DNA of 64,000 bases from Halichondria panicea (taxonomy: Eukaryota; Porifera; Demospongiae; Suberitida; Halichondriidae). Where the stretch lies: contig NC_087388.1 in the NCBI RefSeq assembly GCF_963675165.1, forward strand, positions 2,334,800 to 2,398,799. The letters run 5' to 3'. The notes below the pieces were generated by a model. That model was not told where the DNA came from. It saw only the letters and a list, made by a program, of their open reading frames with translations, and did no database searches. Numbering within the stretch: position 1 is the stretch's first letter; each line of letters opens with the position of its first letter. This document shows positions 22,328-34,800 of the stretch, one piece after another. The position numbers were made by a program, and so were the translations under genes.

Positions 22328-23000
22328 AGGAGGAACTATGAATAGTAATGTGCAGAATACCGTATACCGGGTTGCGAATGATGCCATGAAAATCACATGC
22401 GCGGTTTTTTGATTGCCATTTATTTATGCAAACTCAGTATCAAAAAAACTTCGCATTAATTTTGAAAGAAACCCGATATACAATATGAAACTATAGTGTG
22501 CACTAACAAGATAATGCACATGTGCATTTAATGTGCACACTTGGCCTGGTATAAGTGCACACACACATGCAATACGTACATATAGAACTGACTGATTCTT
22601 GAAGTCAGGTTTGTATCGAGAGTCTGGAAGCAGACGGATAATCATTGCCAGAGCTTTCAGTGAGTCTTCCCAATCTGGAAAAAAGGAGAAAAAACACAAG
22701 TATACAAACAAAATGTATGTGTATATCCCATTGGTTCAACAGTACCATACACTTACCATAATTATGTCGACACTTCATCATACACAGCCAACACACTAGC
22801 ACGACTGCTCAACTCCAGCTGTGCTTGACCATCATCCTTGGCACCCAGTTAGAGCTCCATTTAAGCTGCATTTTCCACTCAAGAAGTATTTTGACGATCA
22901 TTACCATCCATACCTTGGTTGTGGAAAAAACAATTGCATTGATCTTGTCTGGCTATCATCTCTACAGCACCCATTATTTTGTTCTTCTTGATACAATGCA

Positions 23001-23085
23001 AAGATGATTCAAATTTGCATACTAAAAATTATTGTCTAAAGATGATTCAAATTTGCATACTAAAATTATTGTCTTAAAGTATGGT
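23001..23085 (+). repeat. Tandem duplication, about 39-bp unit
   Basis: AAAGATGATTCAAATTTGCA plus TACTAAAA-TTATTGTCT occurs twice in a row, differing by one A. Confidence 0.75.
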
Positions 23086-23499
23086 TTGTTTTTTAAATAG
23101 TTTATTCGCAAGCGAGGTATAGAGCGGTTGCATCGACGTCATCGCATTACGTCATAAAATATTTTTGAGGACAACCAGAAAATTAGACGTAAACAATGTC
23201 ACAATGCGATTACTGTACTCTCTCACCGAGAAAGCAAAGCAGCGGTACTACAGCAAAATTAAGCTTATAAGCAATCAAGACCCCTACATCTTTACCTGCA
23301 GTTGCAAAAACCGACAACTTTGTCTTGAAACAGTAGAAAATCCGACTAAAGCCAGCACATCCTATAATATCAATGTCAACTTCAATTGTTTGTTTCAGGA
23401 CGAAACTATAATTATTGTGACTTTGTTTTATGGACAAAACGAAGTACACATGTCCAACGCATTAAAACACAGTTATGAAAAGGATAACTGATATTATAG

Positions 23500-23720
23500 T
23501 CTTTTACATGTAGGGCAAAGCCATTTTTGTGGCGCAACACTTAGTTTTAAACACTAAATGGTACCATTTTGTTTGACAAGACTCGTTGTCGCATTTCACC
23601 ATGCACCTAGCACTTCGGCACCATGTACCATCATCAAGATCATCTACAGGTCGTTCTTCTGAAGATTGGACACGGGTGGCTGATTGTCGCGTGTACCATT
23701 TCCCAAGCATGGGTAATATA
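23500..23720 (-). pseudogene. PHD-finger-like fragment, probably transposon-encoded
   Basis: The minus-strand frame reads LGKWYTRQS, then GTWCRSARCMVKCDN, ESCQTKWYHLV and a stop shortly after. The CDN-C-WYH spacing is that of a PHD-type zinc finger, and LLGKWY upstream recalls Ulp1-protease/PHD genes carried by transposons in basal animals. The first cysteines are incomplete, so this is probably a remnant. The surrounding 21.6-25.3 kb has only short frames that I do not recognise, including a polar frame at 23165-23491 (plus) lacking an ATG. Confidence 0.35.
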
Positions 23721-24159
23721 CACTTATAGAAGAATTCCTTTGCGATTGGTAAAGATTGTCATCTATGTTAATGCGTTGTACCAGCAAAAGAAATAGTATC
23801 GCCGAATACTACCCGGCATGAGGTGTGGTACATAATAATTTAGTACTTTCGTCTTCTCTCCACCACGGCAGTGTCCCCGTGGTCCAGTCGCATGCTACAA
23901 ACCGTAAACGTACTCTTATCAATACCAAAATGAAACACAACCTTGGTCAACATTTGATACATTTATCCTTAGTTTCATCAACACAAGGGTGAGCTGTTTA
24001 AACTTAGTCAGTTTAGTAGAAGCTGTCAAGAGTGAGCTGTTTAAACTTAAATAATAAAAAAACCCTTCAATACTTCAAATAATGAGTCACCGGTGAAGGA
24101 ATTGGATAGAGCCTCTTCACAAGGGAACCCACTATTAGTGTTTCAGATACACGCTCAGA

Positions 24160-24230
24160 TACAATCAATACCAGGCCGAGAAGGCGACCTAGCGTTTAAT
24201 TGGAGACGGATCGGCCTGGGATCGAGGCTA
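24160..24230. repeat. Short mobile palindrome family member
   Basis: Contains CAGATACAATCAATACCAGG and ends CGGCCTGGGATCGAGGCTA (24212-24230). No flanking duplication is evident. Confidence 0.55.
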
Positions 24231-24960
24231 CACAACAAGTAGATGTGTTGCCAATTGTGGATGTTTACTGGATCTTTACAATAACATTTGAGCTGCCGCA
24301 GTAAATCCCACTAGTTTTCTTATAATTATATCAAATTCTCTTTTACATTTATCTCGTCATTCCGCTTGAAACCCTGTCTGGCTATGACTACTTCATTTTA
24401 TTTGAGTGAACGATCATACACCTTCCTTAAGTAACTCCGATACAATAAATTATGCATTGTTCGCATTTCAAACTATTAACTAAAAGCTCACACGCACTTG
24501 TTCTCAGTGTTCTTGGATGCACCTCTCCACTCAAAAGCACGAGCATAGATCTATACTTGTCCACAAAACTACCACACTGTCCATATTTTCTTTTCAACAC
24601 TCTTTTATTTGCTTCACCTATTTCAACAAAACGATTTATTGAATTTTTCCAAAATTTCCAGGAGAATGGCTAGAGATTTTACGATAAAACTTTTGGAACA
24701 TTGGCCAGCACGCGTTTACCTTTTTGGTTGTGAAATAAAGACCACGACTCATGGCTAATCACAAGAAGCTCTTCTTTAATTAGTTGTTCTTACCTGTATT
24801 TATCACATCATTTACTATCAATCTTTACGGTCCACTATGTTCTGTTGTTATGACACCTTGTGAAATTGGTTTGCGTACTCTAATGCAATATATAGAGAAT
24901 CAGGGCTCTGGTCAATCCACGAACTATCGGAACCTTCATTGACGAGTGAAGTTTTTAACT

Positions 24961-25075
24961 TCCTCGTAGGATGTTTTGCTGAGGTTTGAAGGTTTGAAAA
25001 ACAGTGGCTGTGATCCTCGTAGGGTGTTTTGCTGAGGTTTGAAGGTTTGAAAAACAGTGGCTGTGATAGAGAGTT
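24961..25075 (+). repeat. Two tandem copies of a 54-bp unit
   Basis: CTCGTAGGATGTTTTGCTGA followed by GGTTTGAAGGTTTGAAAAAC and AGTGGCTGTGAT is repeated immediately at 25015 with one change (GGATG to GGGTG). It overlaps a minus-strand open frame of no known family; the repeat keeps that frame open. Confidence 0.8.
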
Positions 25076-25395
25076 TGATAGGGGAACAGTTTCAGATGGT
25101 TCGGGAGAAAATGGCTGTGACAGGGAGTATGATGCGAAAACAGTTTCGGATTGTAGCGGGAAGTGGGCTCGTGACTTTCTGCATGTACAACAAAAGTAGC
25201 TACAATCATTAACAAATTGTTTAGCTAAAAAACTTACAGTGGCACTGACATTGTATCTTCCTCCATCTTACTAAAAGGTTCGATCTGCCCACACTCGTCT
25301 GCCCACACTGGTCGGCCTCAGATCAATTTAACCATCAATTTACAGTCATGATGTGTAGCAATTTCCTAAATATTGTGGCATTCTCATGGAGGCCT

Positions 25396-25775
25396 GCATG
25401 TCATTACCCGAGGCACATTAGCGGCCACGGGTACATTGGTTTGTTTATCCGTAATATGTGAGTCTACTTATCTGCATGGATGTCGTAGCACTGCGTTTAC
25501 AGCATGGATAGCCTCCACACAACAAGTTATTAGTTCAGATTTCGGTGTTAAAGCTTCGTTGTAGAGCAAAAGCTAAGAGGCTAAGCAGCTTTCCACTCTG
25601 CCTAGCTCTACACGCGACCTTTATTTGAGGTAGATGTATATATTTGCAGCTGATCTGATCCTTTACCGGTCAGAATTGTAGGTTGTAGGTTGTTGCTTCT
25701 TTACTCCTCCGGTTTTTATAGATCTATTAATTTTATTCATGTCAACAGCCGAGGGTTAGCACGTCAGTGCTCTTG
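25396..25775 (+). repeat. Dispersed repeat family, copy 2
   Basis: TTACCCGAGGCACATTAGCG to CGAGGGTTAGCACGTCAGTG, with GCACTGCGTTTACAGCATGG in between. It matches 43396-44003 and, inverted, 1650-1935. Confidence 0.7.
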
Positions 25776-26190
25776 TTGAAGGTGTCTCTTTTCTTGCCCT
25801 CCACGAACCCAACGACAACGTCAAAGGAACTCACATGACCGAGTGAATACAATGTGTAGACTGGATAAACGTTACTTGAGTGAGAGAACTTTTTGCATGC
25901 GTAGGGTATCGTTAACAGACTCTTGGCAATCATTAGCCTCCTTCACAAGGTCCATCTTTAGTGCGGCCTGGAATCGAGGCTAGGCAATCATCATTGACGT
26001 CCTTAACGAAAACTTCCGTAGACACTATGATAGTTTTAGTGCATCGGGTAACGGCTTTAACTATGGGGTCAATGACAGCTATCCTTACGTCTGATTCCGA
26101 CGGGCTCTGGGAATTAAACACAAGATAACGTAAATGAAACTGTGACTTGAGGTCTGCTTCAAGGGAGCTTTGAGCTGTATCCATAAACTT
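25740..26190 (-). pseudogene. Unknown coding-like segment interrupted by a 49-bp insertion
   Basis: A minus-strand frame (LKSQFHLRYLVFNSQSPSES, then VRIAVIDPIVKAVTRC and EVFVKDVNDDC) is broken at 25982-25934 by a 49-bp palindromic insert flanked by GGCAATCAT on both sides. Beyond it, coding-like sequence continues (YTLYSLGHVSSFDVV, GFVEGKKRDTFN). I do not recognise the family. The interruption and the absence of clear splice sites suggest a dead or non-coding remnant. Confidence 0.35.
25934..25982. mobile_element. 49-bp palindromic mobile element with 9-bp duplication
   Basis: The sequence starts TAGCCTCC and ends GCGGCCTGGAATCGAGGCTA. Exact GGCAATCAT copies flank it (25925-25933 and 25983-25991). 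It interrupts an open frame that continues on both sides. Two further family members with exact 9-bp flanks lie at 40179-40210 and 39631-39719. Confidence 0.75.
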
Positions 26191-27384
26191 AGTTTTTGTG
26201 TCGTGGTACTTAGTAAGTCAAATCGATTACAGGGTGCTTATAATTATTATATTTTTTCTAGCGTTCAAGGCTATGGTTTGACCCCTATTTAGGACATAAT
26301 CTAAATTGTCTACCATAAAAGGATAGCCACTCATTATGATTATGTCCTTCTTTTCTACTCGATACTGAACAACCCCGGGCCTATTCCGAAGAGGACTTGA
26401 GCCTCTACAAGTTGTCACAGTGTCAGTGATTAGAGGGAATAAGCATTGACGGTTAATATGGTGAAAAGCATTATAAATTGGTTGCTGAGATTGCTAGCTG
26501 GACTCTAATGTGGGTGGGCGGCCTTCACTCAGTATTCATTACTTTGATGATGTCATATCTGTAAAATTAGCAAGCTGAATTGAAGGGACTTCACACAAAA
26601 TTACGATGATGATGAAATACTGAGTGCCATCAAAAGCTGCGATAAAGGGGGTTGTGAATTCCTCCATTCAGGAGTTAACACTGACTGCTTCAAGGAAGCT
26701 TTGACATAAACGTAAAAAAATTTCTTTTAATGTGTTAGAGTAAGGCGTTTCTGGTATTGCACGATAATCAATGGCTTAATTAGGCTTTTTTTTATGCATG
26801 GAGGATTTTCAGTGCAAGACACATACCATTATTCCTGGTACAAACATTTTAATTGGAGAAGAACGATCCTTTAATGATGTGTACTTCATTGCCGCAGTCA
26901 AGATCATTAAAGCATACTTATGTTTGGAGGAGTCATCCGCAAGCTATATAAAGTGTACATGCCTGAATCTACAACTTTGCTTTTGAGGGTTTTGTTCTTG
27001 CTTTTTGCTGCGTACTGCGCACAACAACAGTCCAGGAACATACGAGTTTGTCCACGCTTGTACTTAAAGCGTAAATCACTGTTTCCAACAATCAAGGTCT
27101 TTTTGTATTTTTTGTATGTGTATTTTTCCTAAGATGGTAGATACAGTCTTTTCTCTACAGGTTTGTTTAGATACTATACTGTCCGTGCTTAAATTCTCTC
27201 TTACTCCGTGCCTTTGACAAAGGTTTGCTCCCACTGTTTGGATTTAGTATGGAGCTGTATTTTTGATTCAGTATTCTTCTGAAAGCAACTACACATTTGC
27301 CCAGGCAACTGGCGAGGCAAAACACCCACGCGTGGCTTTTGCCCAGGCAAAAATGCTATTTAACCTAGCCAAATCATTATTGCC

Positions 27385-27465
27385 GGGGTTATTGCCGGAG
27401 CAAAAATATTGCCTGGGTTACTGCCCCAGCAAACATATTGCCGGGGCTACTGCCTGGGCAATACC
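27385..27465 (+). repeat. Minisatellite of GCCGGGGTTATTGCC-type units
   Basis: Units of about 29 bp combining TTGCC-GGG(T/C)TA(T/C)TGCC and AGCAAA(A/C)ATA repeat about three times, ending at GCCTGGGCAATACCCC. The inverted halves GCCCAGGCAA upstream (27300, 27340) form imperfect palindromes with it. Confidence 0.6.
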
Positions 27466-27551
27466 CCTAAGTAAGTTTGGAGCATGCGCAGTAGATCTAA
27501 GATCTTTTTAATTGTCAGCCACAGCTCAGTTTTATATGGTCTTGCAAGTCA

Positions 27552-28981
27552 ATGGATTTGGTTTTAAGCTGTGTTTCAACCTTATTATCAGAGCTACAGT
27601 ATCGTGTACAAGATAACAGCCTTCTAAATGCTGACATACCTAGTTATACACCCCGAATCGAAGCTGCAATTACAAATGTAGGCAGACTTGGCCCTGGTCA
27701 CCAGGTTCTGATCCAGGCCTTGCAGTCAATAAGAGAAAGTCTTCCAACCTACCAGAATGGAAATACGGACAGTGATATGTCTGCAACCCAGCCAACTCGA
27801 TTGTATACAGGTATTTTAATACATGCAGCTCAATATTCCTCGGCTAGTTTCACCTAATAGAGCCCCCCCCCCCCCCCCCCGAAGAAATGTGTTGGTTACT
27901 TTTCCCGATCCACCTGTACACCTATAATTATAAGCCCTTGAGAGTTACATTAGTTCGATAAAGGGAAACATATAGGGTGGATTATAAAAAATCTTGTTAT
28001 CTGTACGTACAGGTGGGAGAGGACAACCCTCTTTAATCGTCAAATCGAATTTTCTCCTTTCGTTACATTTCTCTGCGCCAGATAGCTGGTCTGTTAGGAG
28101 TGTCACAGATAACTGTTAGGAGAAGGATGAGTGTCCATGGTATGTGTGTGAGAGATTGCTATTCTCAGTTATCTGCTGCTCAAGTCAATTCTTTGGTCGG
28201 AGACATTGTTCACGGTCACCCACATTCTGGGTACAGACTAGTGCAATCGTATGTAAATACACCGGGAGGGAAACTAACAGAGAGAGTTGTGAGAGAATCC
28301 TTAAGTCGGGTTGATCCTATTGGTGTTGCTGTACGGTGGAGTCACCAGCGATGCATACCACGCAGAGTATATTCTGTACCATATCCAAATGCTGTGTGGC
28401 ATATAGATGGCACTACAGTAGGCTAATCACATATTTAGAGTGCTCCACTAACAACAGAGCTGCAACTGTTCTTTGGCATTTTATATTTTTCGTGTTTGTG
28501 GATGTCCACTAAGAGTACGATCGTATTTTGGTAGAGAAAATATAGAGGTCACCCAATTAATGGTTTTATTACGTGGTACCGAGGGAGCCACATAACCCCG
28601 CAGATCAACTCGAAATCAGCGCATTGAAAGACTGTGGCGAGATGTTTTTCTAAATTGTTTGAGTGTGTTCTCTACATGATGGAAGCTTTAAATATTCTTG
28701 ATCCCGATATTGAAAGTCGTCTTATCGCCCTTCACTATGTGTACCAACCAAGAATTCAGGAGTCACTGAACTCATTTCGAACAGTATGGAATAATCATGG
28801 TATAAGAACTGCTCACCGAGCAAGTCCTATGCAAATGTGGACAGCTGGGATGCTCTCTACTACAAAGATCCAGACTACTTAACGTTCGTGGACTGTTCCA
28901 ACTCCCACCTAATGATGATACTGAGAGTGAAGATAACTCTAGCGATTATGATATTGAAGATGTTGACGATTCTCACCAATA
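27552..28981 (+). pseudogene. DDE integrase-core protein, transposon-derived, inactivated
   Basis: An N-terminal region (ALQSIRESLPTYQNG) is followed by a helix-turn-helix-like segment (IAGLLGVSQITVRRRM), a GYRLVQSYV segment, then the catalytic region: AVWHIDGTT with the first aspartate, RVRSYFGRENIEV where the second aspartate is expected but is tyrosine, and NQRIERLWRDVF with the glutamate. LIALHYVYQPRIQESLN and an acidic tail DDTESEDNSSDYDIEDVDDS end it. The order matches rve-type integrase genes abundant in basal animal genomes. Stops and frame changes near 28050, 28425, 28590 and 28880 show it is not functional. A C-tract lies at 27865-27880. Confidence 0.75.
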
Positions 28982-29282
28982 AATTATTGATGTTTTACGA
29001 AGATCTGTAGATCTATTAGCTATCAGTGACATACATGCAGTCGATATATACGTTACTACAAATAGTTATGTCTCATCAGCAATAATTTTTTTTATTAGTA
29101 ATAATCATCTCCAATAATTTAATGAGGAATGATTTAATAAGTAGTTTTATGATAATTCGAAAACGATTAAAATCAAGGGTACAAAACAATTAACGGAAAA
29201 TAAATTTTCAAGAACCATAATTATATATATAAATGAACAAAACATTAGTTTAGTTTAGTTCAGACCATAAATCAATTAATGT

Positions 29283-30260
29283 TCAATGATATTTCTGAGA
29301 GAACTGAGAAAAGGACTCGTAAGTAGACGGCAGGTGAAGAACAATCCCACATGTTGTTGCAGTTGGCCTTTTAACAAATGATGATGACGGCACAAAAAAA
29401 TCAACACTCACAGTTTGGTTTACACAATGAGGACTGCCAGTAACGAATCGAAGCAACAGAGACAAGGATTCAGCAGAGAGTGTGAAAATAAACCGGCGGA
29501 GGTAATCGAAACACCTAGATTCAGTACTGTTGCGATATACCGGCTCTTCCACCATATTCCATACTTTCATATTCGTTGGAAGAAGCGAATGACAGAGCTC
29601 AATTCCTACGGCTAAAGCATAATGTCTCCACAAGCTTGGATTTGCACACAACATCCCTCTCCTTATTTGTACTATTGCATAGTAGTGTTGACAGACAAGA
29701 GCGTATTCAGCTGTGTGTAGTAGTACCTCTCCGATGTTTTCTTTCTTTGGGATGACATCACAATTGAATCTCGCCAGCATCGGAATGATTACATTCTCTA
29801 ATACTGCTGAAGTGTCATTTGCAGAAATGCATGCCTCAACTGCTACACGTTCTCTTGGGTCAATGTAATTTAAGAACGATTGAAGTAGTATATCATCAGG
29901 TGTAACACTTTGATCGTTGATAAGGCCCAGGAAAAAAGGTGAAGCAAAGCAAATAGGCCCGTAAGCACATAACCGTGTGACAATATAGTGTAAAAGTACT
30001 TGGCTGACCGTGGAGTGAGTATTGGAACTTTCTCTGCATTCCCTTTCATCATACGTTACTCAACAGCATGCCAAAATATTGAAAACAACTCCCTATGAAG
30101 CCCACTGCTATACTCTCATTGCGGAATGTGACCACAAGCTCCATATTTACAATACCTGGGTCTTCGGTATAGAGTGCGAGAACATCCTCAACGATATCAA
30201 CTTCGATGTGCTTCGTACCGGTACAAGTCAATGTGAGTCTGATAGAGTGTCTCCTTTCTT
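29283..30260 (-). pseudogene. HECT-like (G2E3-type) E3 ligase domain remnant
   Basis: The minus strand reads MELVVTFRNESIAVG, then in another frame GLHRELFSIFW, then NAEKVPILTPRSAKYFYTI and LSHGYVLTG. The final 165-codon frame ends with LSLLLRFVTGSPHCVN and TTCGIVLHLPSTYESFSQF. The closing pattern RFVTGS...C...LP-TY is that of the HECT C-lobe with its catalytic cysteine (in TTCG). This G2E3-like form is common in transposon-associated and expanded animal genes. At least two frameshifts in the N-lobe make it a pseudogene, unless unrecognised introns repair it. Confidence 0.65.
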
Positions 30261-30261
30261 C

Positions 30262-30815
30262 TAACTGTTTAAGACTGTTAATGCTGAATGAAAGATCTAA
30301 TCATAAACATGTGCATGTAATACTAAGAATGCATGTCAACCTACTGTGACGATTGATCATTCTGTTCCACATATGCCTCATAATCAGGAATGTTCTCGCT
30401 CACAGAGAATGTGTCTTATCCTACTTCGATGGGTTCGAAATGGATGTCCAGAGGCTGTGTATATGGGATCATTCTAATTATAACATGCCAATGTCATGTT
30501 ATATTTTATAATTATGACGACATACCCTGGTAGTCTCATGTACATAATGTTGAAGAGTGTCTAACTCGTCTTCAATGTTCTGTGCGTGTGATAGGAATTA
30601 CTCGTCAATTAAAATGATTAGCTGTTAATTTAGCTGTTGCAATAGCTAGAGATTTCAAGATATCTGTATAGGTTATGACTCAGTATGCTTAGCTAGGCTA
30701 TGTATAGTTAAGACTATAGTGCATTGATTTCTAAATGCATTGTTCTTGAGTCTTTGAATATACAGGCTAACTCCGTGACTATTAGTAAGTGCATGTAGAG
30801 CATTTCATAATTATT
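30262..30815. other. Intergenic stretch without recognisable gene
   Basis: AT-rich, only short frames; nothing recognised apart from a small CATGTTATATTTTATAATTATG-like inverted region near 30480-30515. Confidence 0.4.
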
Positions 30816-30819
30816 GTAT

Positions 30820-31237
30820 ATATGTGACAGGCTCTGGGAAAACCAGACATTTGGAGCAGACTAAAATTTCGTTGATTAATGTACCAAGTGATAGAGCAGA
30901 GCATTGCCTACATAATGATATGCTTAGTGTTCACATACCTAGTTTCATACCCGAGTTATGCTCGTTAGAAACTTGAAGCCGTAAAAGAGAAAAACGCCTC
31001 TCAAAGATTGCTCAATTAGGAAAAATAAGGTAATAGCGAAAGTTTGGATGAGGCGCTTCGATGGAAAGAGTTGGATTTAGAGCATCAGATTTTACAGAGA
31101 GGTAGTAGAAGGACTATAGATACTTATACACCAATAAAATTTTATTTGAGATTTTACACTGTAGGCACAAATTTAGCTATAGCTCAATACCAAATTCTGC
31201 TCCAAATGTCTGGTTTTCCCAGAGCCTGTCACATATA
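30820..31237. mobile_element. About 418-bp MITE with 40-bp terminal inverted repeats
   Basis: The left end TATGTGACAGGCTCTGGGAA continues AACCAGACATTTGGAGCAGA. The right end (31195-31237) is its exact or near-exact reverse complement. TA-rich flanks are compatible with a TA or TATA duplication. The small frame inside (31044-31259) is an artefact of the inverted repeat. Confidence 0.8.
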
Positions 31238-31843
31238 CAAGTCATTGTATACACGATAGGATTTGGGTCCTCTTCTAAAAGTCTAATCCATGATTAGGTT
31301 AAAAAACCAGTTGATTGTAGGGTGGCGCCAAGATCCATTATTTAATTCCGAGCGAAACGAGGTTATGTTCGGGTCCTATCGAGATTTTCCGTGGCGGTGG
31401 TGGTGGTAGTGGTGGTTGACGTCGAGGCAAAAGGAGCTCTACCTGGACTTTTGGTGAACTTGGATACTTGGTGTGGAGTCTTGGCAGATGCTGAGGGACG
31501 TCGACTCACAGCCTGGACAGTTGAACTTAAATCTAGCTTTTTTGTGTGTCGACCATTAGACGTCTTTACCAGATTGAATGCATATAGACCTAGCTTTCTT
31601 ATGTGACGATTATTAGGTATAGATCAGAGCCGGAAACAAATCTGCTAAACTATGTGTGCGCATACGTAGCGAGGTTTGCACTCCAGTGTATCCCTAGTTA
31701 TGTGTGACAGGCAATGCCAAAAAATGGGTGTGTGCATGATATCATAATATTATTGAAGCATTACCTAATGAATTTCATTTTTTTAGATACACCCCTTAAA
31801 TCTTGTATGGAAAAGTTAGGGGAGATTCAAGTTTAAATATAGC

Positions 31844-34800
31844 ATGGAAAATGTAAGTCTCACTGTACAAGTCATACTTAATCTGTCAGACTATAAATGC
31901 TCACAATGAAACTGTAACTATATACAGTTGTACTTTAAACTTTACAGATAGCTCGGGTCCTGTTCTGCACTGAAAAAGATTTGGAAGGTCACAGGCCAGA
32001 TCATCTAATTATAAGCAATGTTCCAGACATTGCTTCGTCGGGAGCAGTCCGCTTGAGCAAGTTGTGGAATGTCAAAGAGCTCAAGGTCCATTTCATGAAT
32101 CCTGAAGTACTAGTGAATTGTAAGTACGGAGGTTATGGTTTAAACCCTCCACAAATTTTGGACTGGGTACAGCCATGGAATGAGCACGCTGAATATTATC
32201 CTACTATCTCTCTGGTTGACCCAAAAGAAAAAGATCAGGCACACATTCGAGTGGAATTAAAGTCATGTAAGTTTGCTCAATACATGTTTCAAGTGTTCAT
32301 ACACTTGCACAAGATCATTGTTGATCGACAACTGATACATAACCAATCGTATCGATTTAGGTGAAAAAAGCACTTCTGAATCACACAATTATGCGAGCAG
32401 GAAGCAAGGCGAATAATCGTGCTACCTCCACGTGGATATATAAAATTATTTGTATATTTGTATATAATTATGTAGAAGTTATGCGGATCCGCCCACTTAC
32501 ATACGTCAGCCATTTTGAGTGGTAAAAAGCATGAGTAGCAAGTGGTAGCAATGTTATTTGCAAACGTTTTCAGCTCTACTATAATTATATGGCTGAGTGT
32601 GATGCCAGGAAAGTCTCCGATTACTTTCAAGAAGTGCTATAAAGCTATCACGTCAAGAAAAGGAGCATAGAATGGATCTCTTTCTGCCTGTGATAGAGTG
32701 AATAACAAAACGGTAGTTTTGCTGCTCCTCATTCTTTCTCTTGACTGCAGCTATCCATCAACTATGGCATTCTAGATATAGAAGAATGATAGTCTTGATC
32801 CTTTAGAGTGTCTGATGCACTACCAACAGTGTAGCAACTCTAACCGTAGCTCAACTTTTAGCATTTAGCCTATGTATCAAGGTATTTTTTGTCAACTCAA
32901 AATGGCACATAATTATATGTAACCACGCCCCTTTTTCATGATTTTTGGCATATCCTCTATAATTATGTCTGTAACGGATGTGGATTGGACTCCCCCCGGG
33001 GGCGCTATATAAGGCAATAAAGAAGCAAACGATGCACTTACCTAGATTGGCATGGCCACCTTGTACTGCAACTCTGCAAGCCAATGCAACTTTATCTTCC
33101 CCCATAAGCTTTTAGCTGTATCTATAGCTCTATCGATCTCTGTAGCAACACAAGGGGAGGTGCAGAAGAGCCAGAGCTATAGGCGACAGCAGGCAGATCA
33201 GCATAGGTCAGGTATCATAAAGTAGATCTATACTGCGTCATGCCTGATAGATACCGAATTACCGGGACACAAAAAAATAATTACGGCTTGCAGTGTCCCT
33301 TGGAATAGAGCAAGAAAGTCGAAGTGTCCCTTGTATTAGGGTGTCCCGTAGTAATTAGAACGAAGATTTCCCCATTTAAGGTACGGACACGGTCTCGATT
33401 CCAGGCCGAGGCTAGCTCTGCAGCTAAAATGTATTTCGTGCAGTTTAGAAGCTGTGTACGCGGGTACCATGTCTACAAAGATGTGTGGAATCCACAAATA
33501 GGGAGAACAGCTGTTGACAAAACAGGAAAATGGAAACCCAGAGGATAGTTATGCAGTTGGTGATGACATTTTAGATCGGGACGTCTAAAAATATTTACAT
33601 TTCCTGTTGTTCCTTAATAATATAGAGTGAAAAAAATTACGTAAGTCCGAAGTGTCCCTTAGAATAGAGTTTCCCGGTAATTTGGGTGAATACACTATAT
33701 TAATAGTGTAGTTCCTACTGTACAGAGAGAAAGTACAAGTCGACTGTCTGAGCTGCTATAGTCATTTTCATTTAGCTATTATCAAACAGGGATTATATAT
33801 AATTATGCACTTGCACTGTGTGTAAATGCAGTAGATTTTGAGAAAGACATCTACTTTTGGGACTTACGCCAACCTACCCAACGGTTCCTTTTATAGGCTA
33901 CACCTTTTCCATTAGTTGTGGGAAGAAAACCTTACTATGAAATTCAGCAAAACTTACTAAAATTCCACTCAAAACACATGTCAATTTATAGGGAAAAATT
34001 GACCAATCAGAAGAGTTTGACGTCATTGGGCAACAAGTTAGTTATTGGTGCTGGGCAATAACTAATATGTATACCCTATTACTCCACATGTATACTATTG
34101 GCACATCTATGTGCAGTGTGTTTTGTTTTAGCCACAGTTGTGTAGCAACTTGTGTGATTGATACGTATAATAGCGCTATGGCTCGCAAATTGTTTCTGTG
34201 AAAAAATTACAGCTGAAGGATGCTGGTCTTACATCGGATCTGATGCCACCAAGTATCCTGGAAAGCTTACGATGTGCCTTGACTTGTGCAATTTATCAGA
34301 TAAAGAAAAAAAGAGCTATGTTCTTCATGAGTTTGGCCACGCTTTGGGTTTGGATCACGAGCATCAGCGCTCTGACTTTTGGGACATACTGGGGGAAAAA
34401 GATGGAAATGGTGACGATCGATTTATCATTGGGGAGGAAAAAATGAAGAATGGTGATGGGTGTAAAAAAGCTCACAATGAAGTTTTTATGAGACGTTATA
34501 ATGTCTCGTATGATAAACAGGAGCAATCGGAGTATGACCCAAACAGCATAATGCACTACTGGTAAGTCAACTGTTCATACTGCATGCTTGTTCCCGTTAC
34601 TGATTTCACAAGCAAATTGTCTATTTGTTGCCGCCAGTATTGTACTATTTTAGTACATTTTTGAAACAGGCCCTGAGGGCTTACCATAATTTTTGTGAAT
34701 TGCTCCGTAGTTCATTAACATGCATGCCGTCCCTGCATGCCGTGATCCTGCTGTTTATACTACTGTTTTAGGTTTGACATAAAGTGGTTGAAGCCAGCAT

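Noticed and set aside
22605..22711. Possible minus-strand exon DWEDSLKALAMIIRLLP with splice-like borders
   Set aside because: No phase-compatible partner exon or recognised family nearby, so it is left unannotated.
31391..31606. Frame beginning with a valine run from GTGGTGGTG repeats
   Set aside because: Low-complexity opening, no splice support, and it lies between a MITE and the astacin-like gene start.
32119..32172. Possible 54-bp intron inside astacin exon 2 (GTAAGT...TACAG)
   Set aside because: Removing it brings an immediate stop; retaining it preserves the family pattern before the active site.
34296..34556. Minus-strand frame opposite the astacin catalytic exon
   Set aside because: Shadow of the HExxH-coding exon; no splice support or family resemblance.
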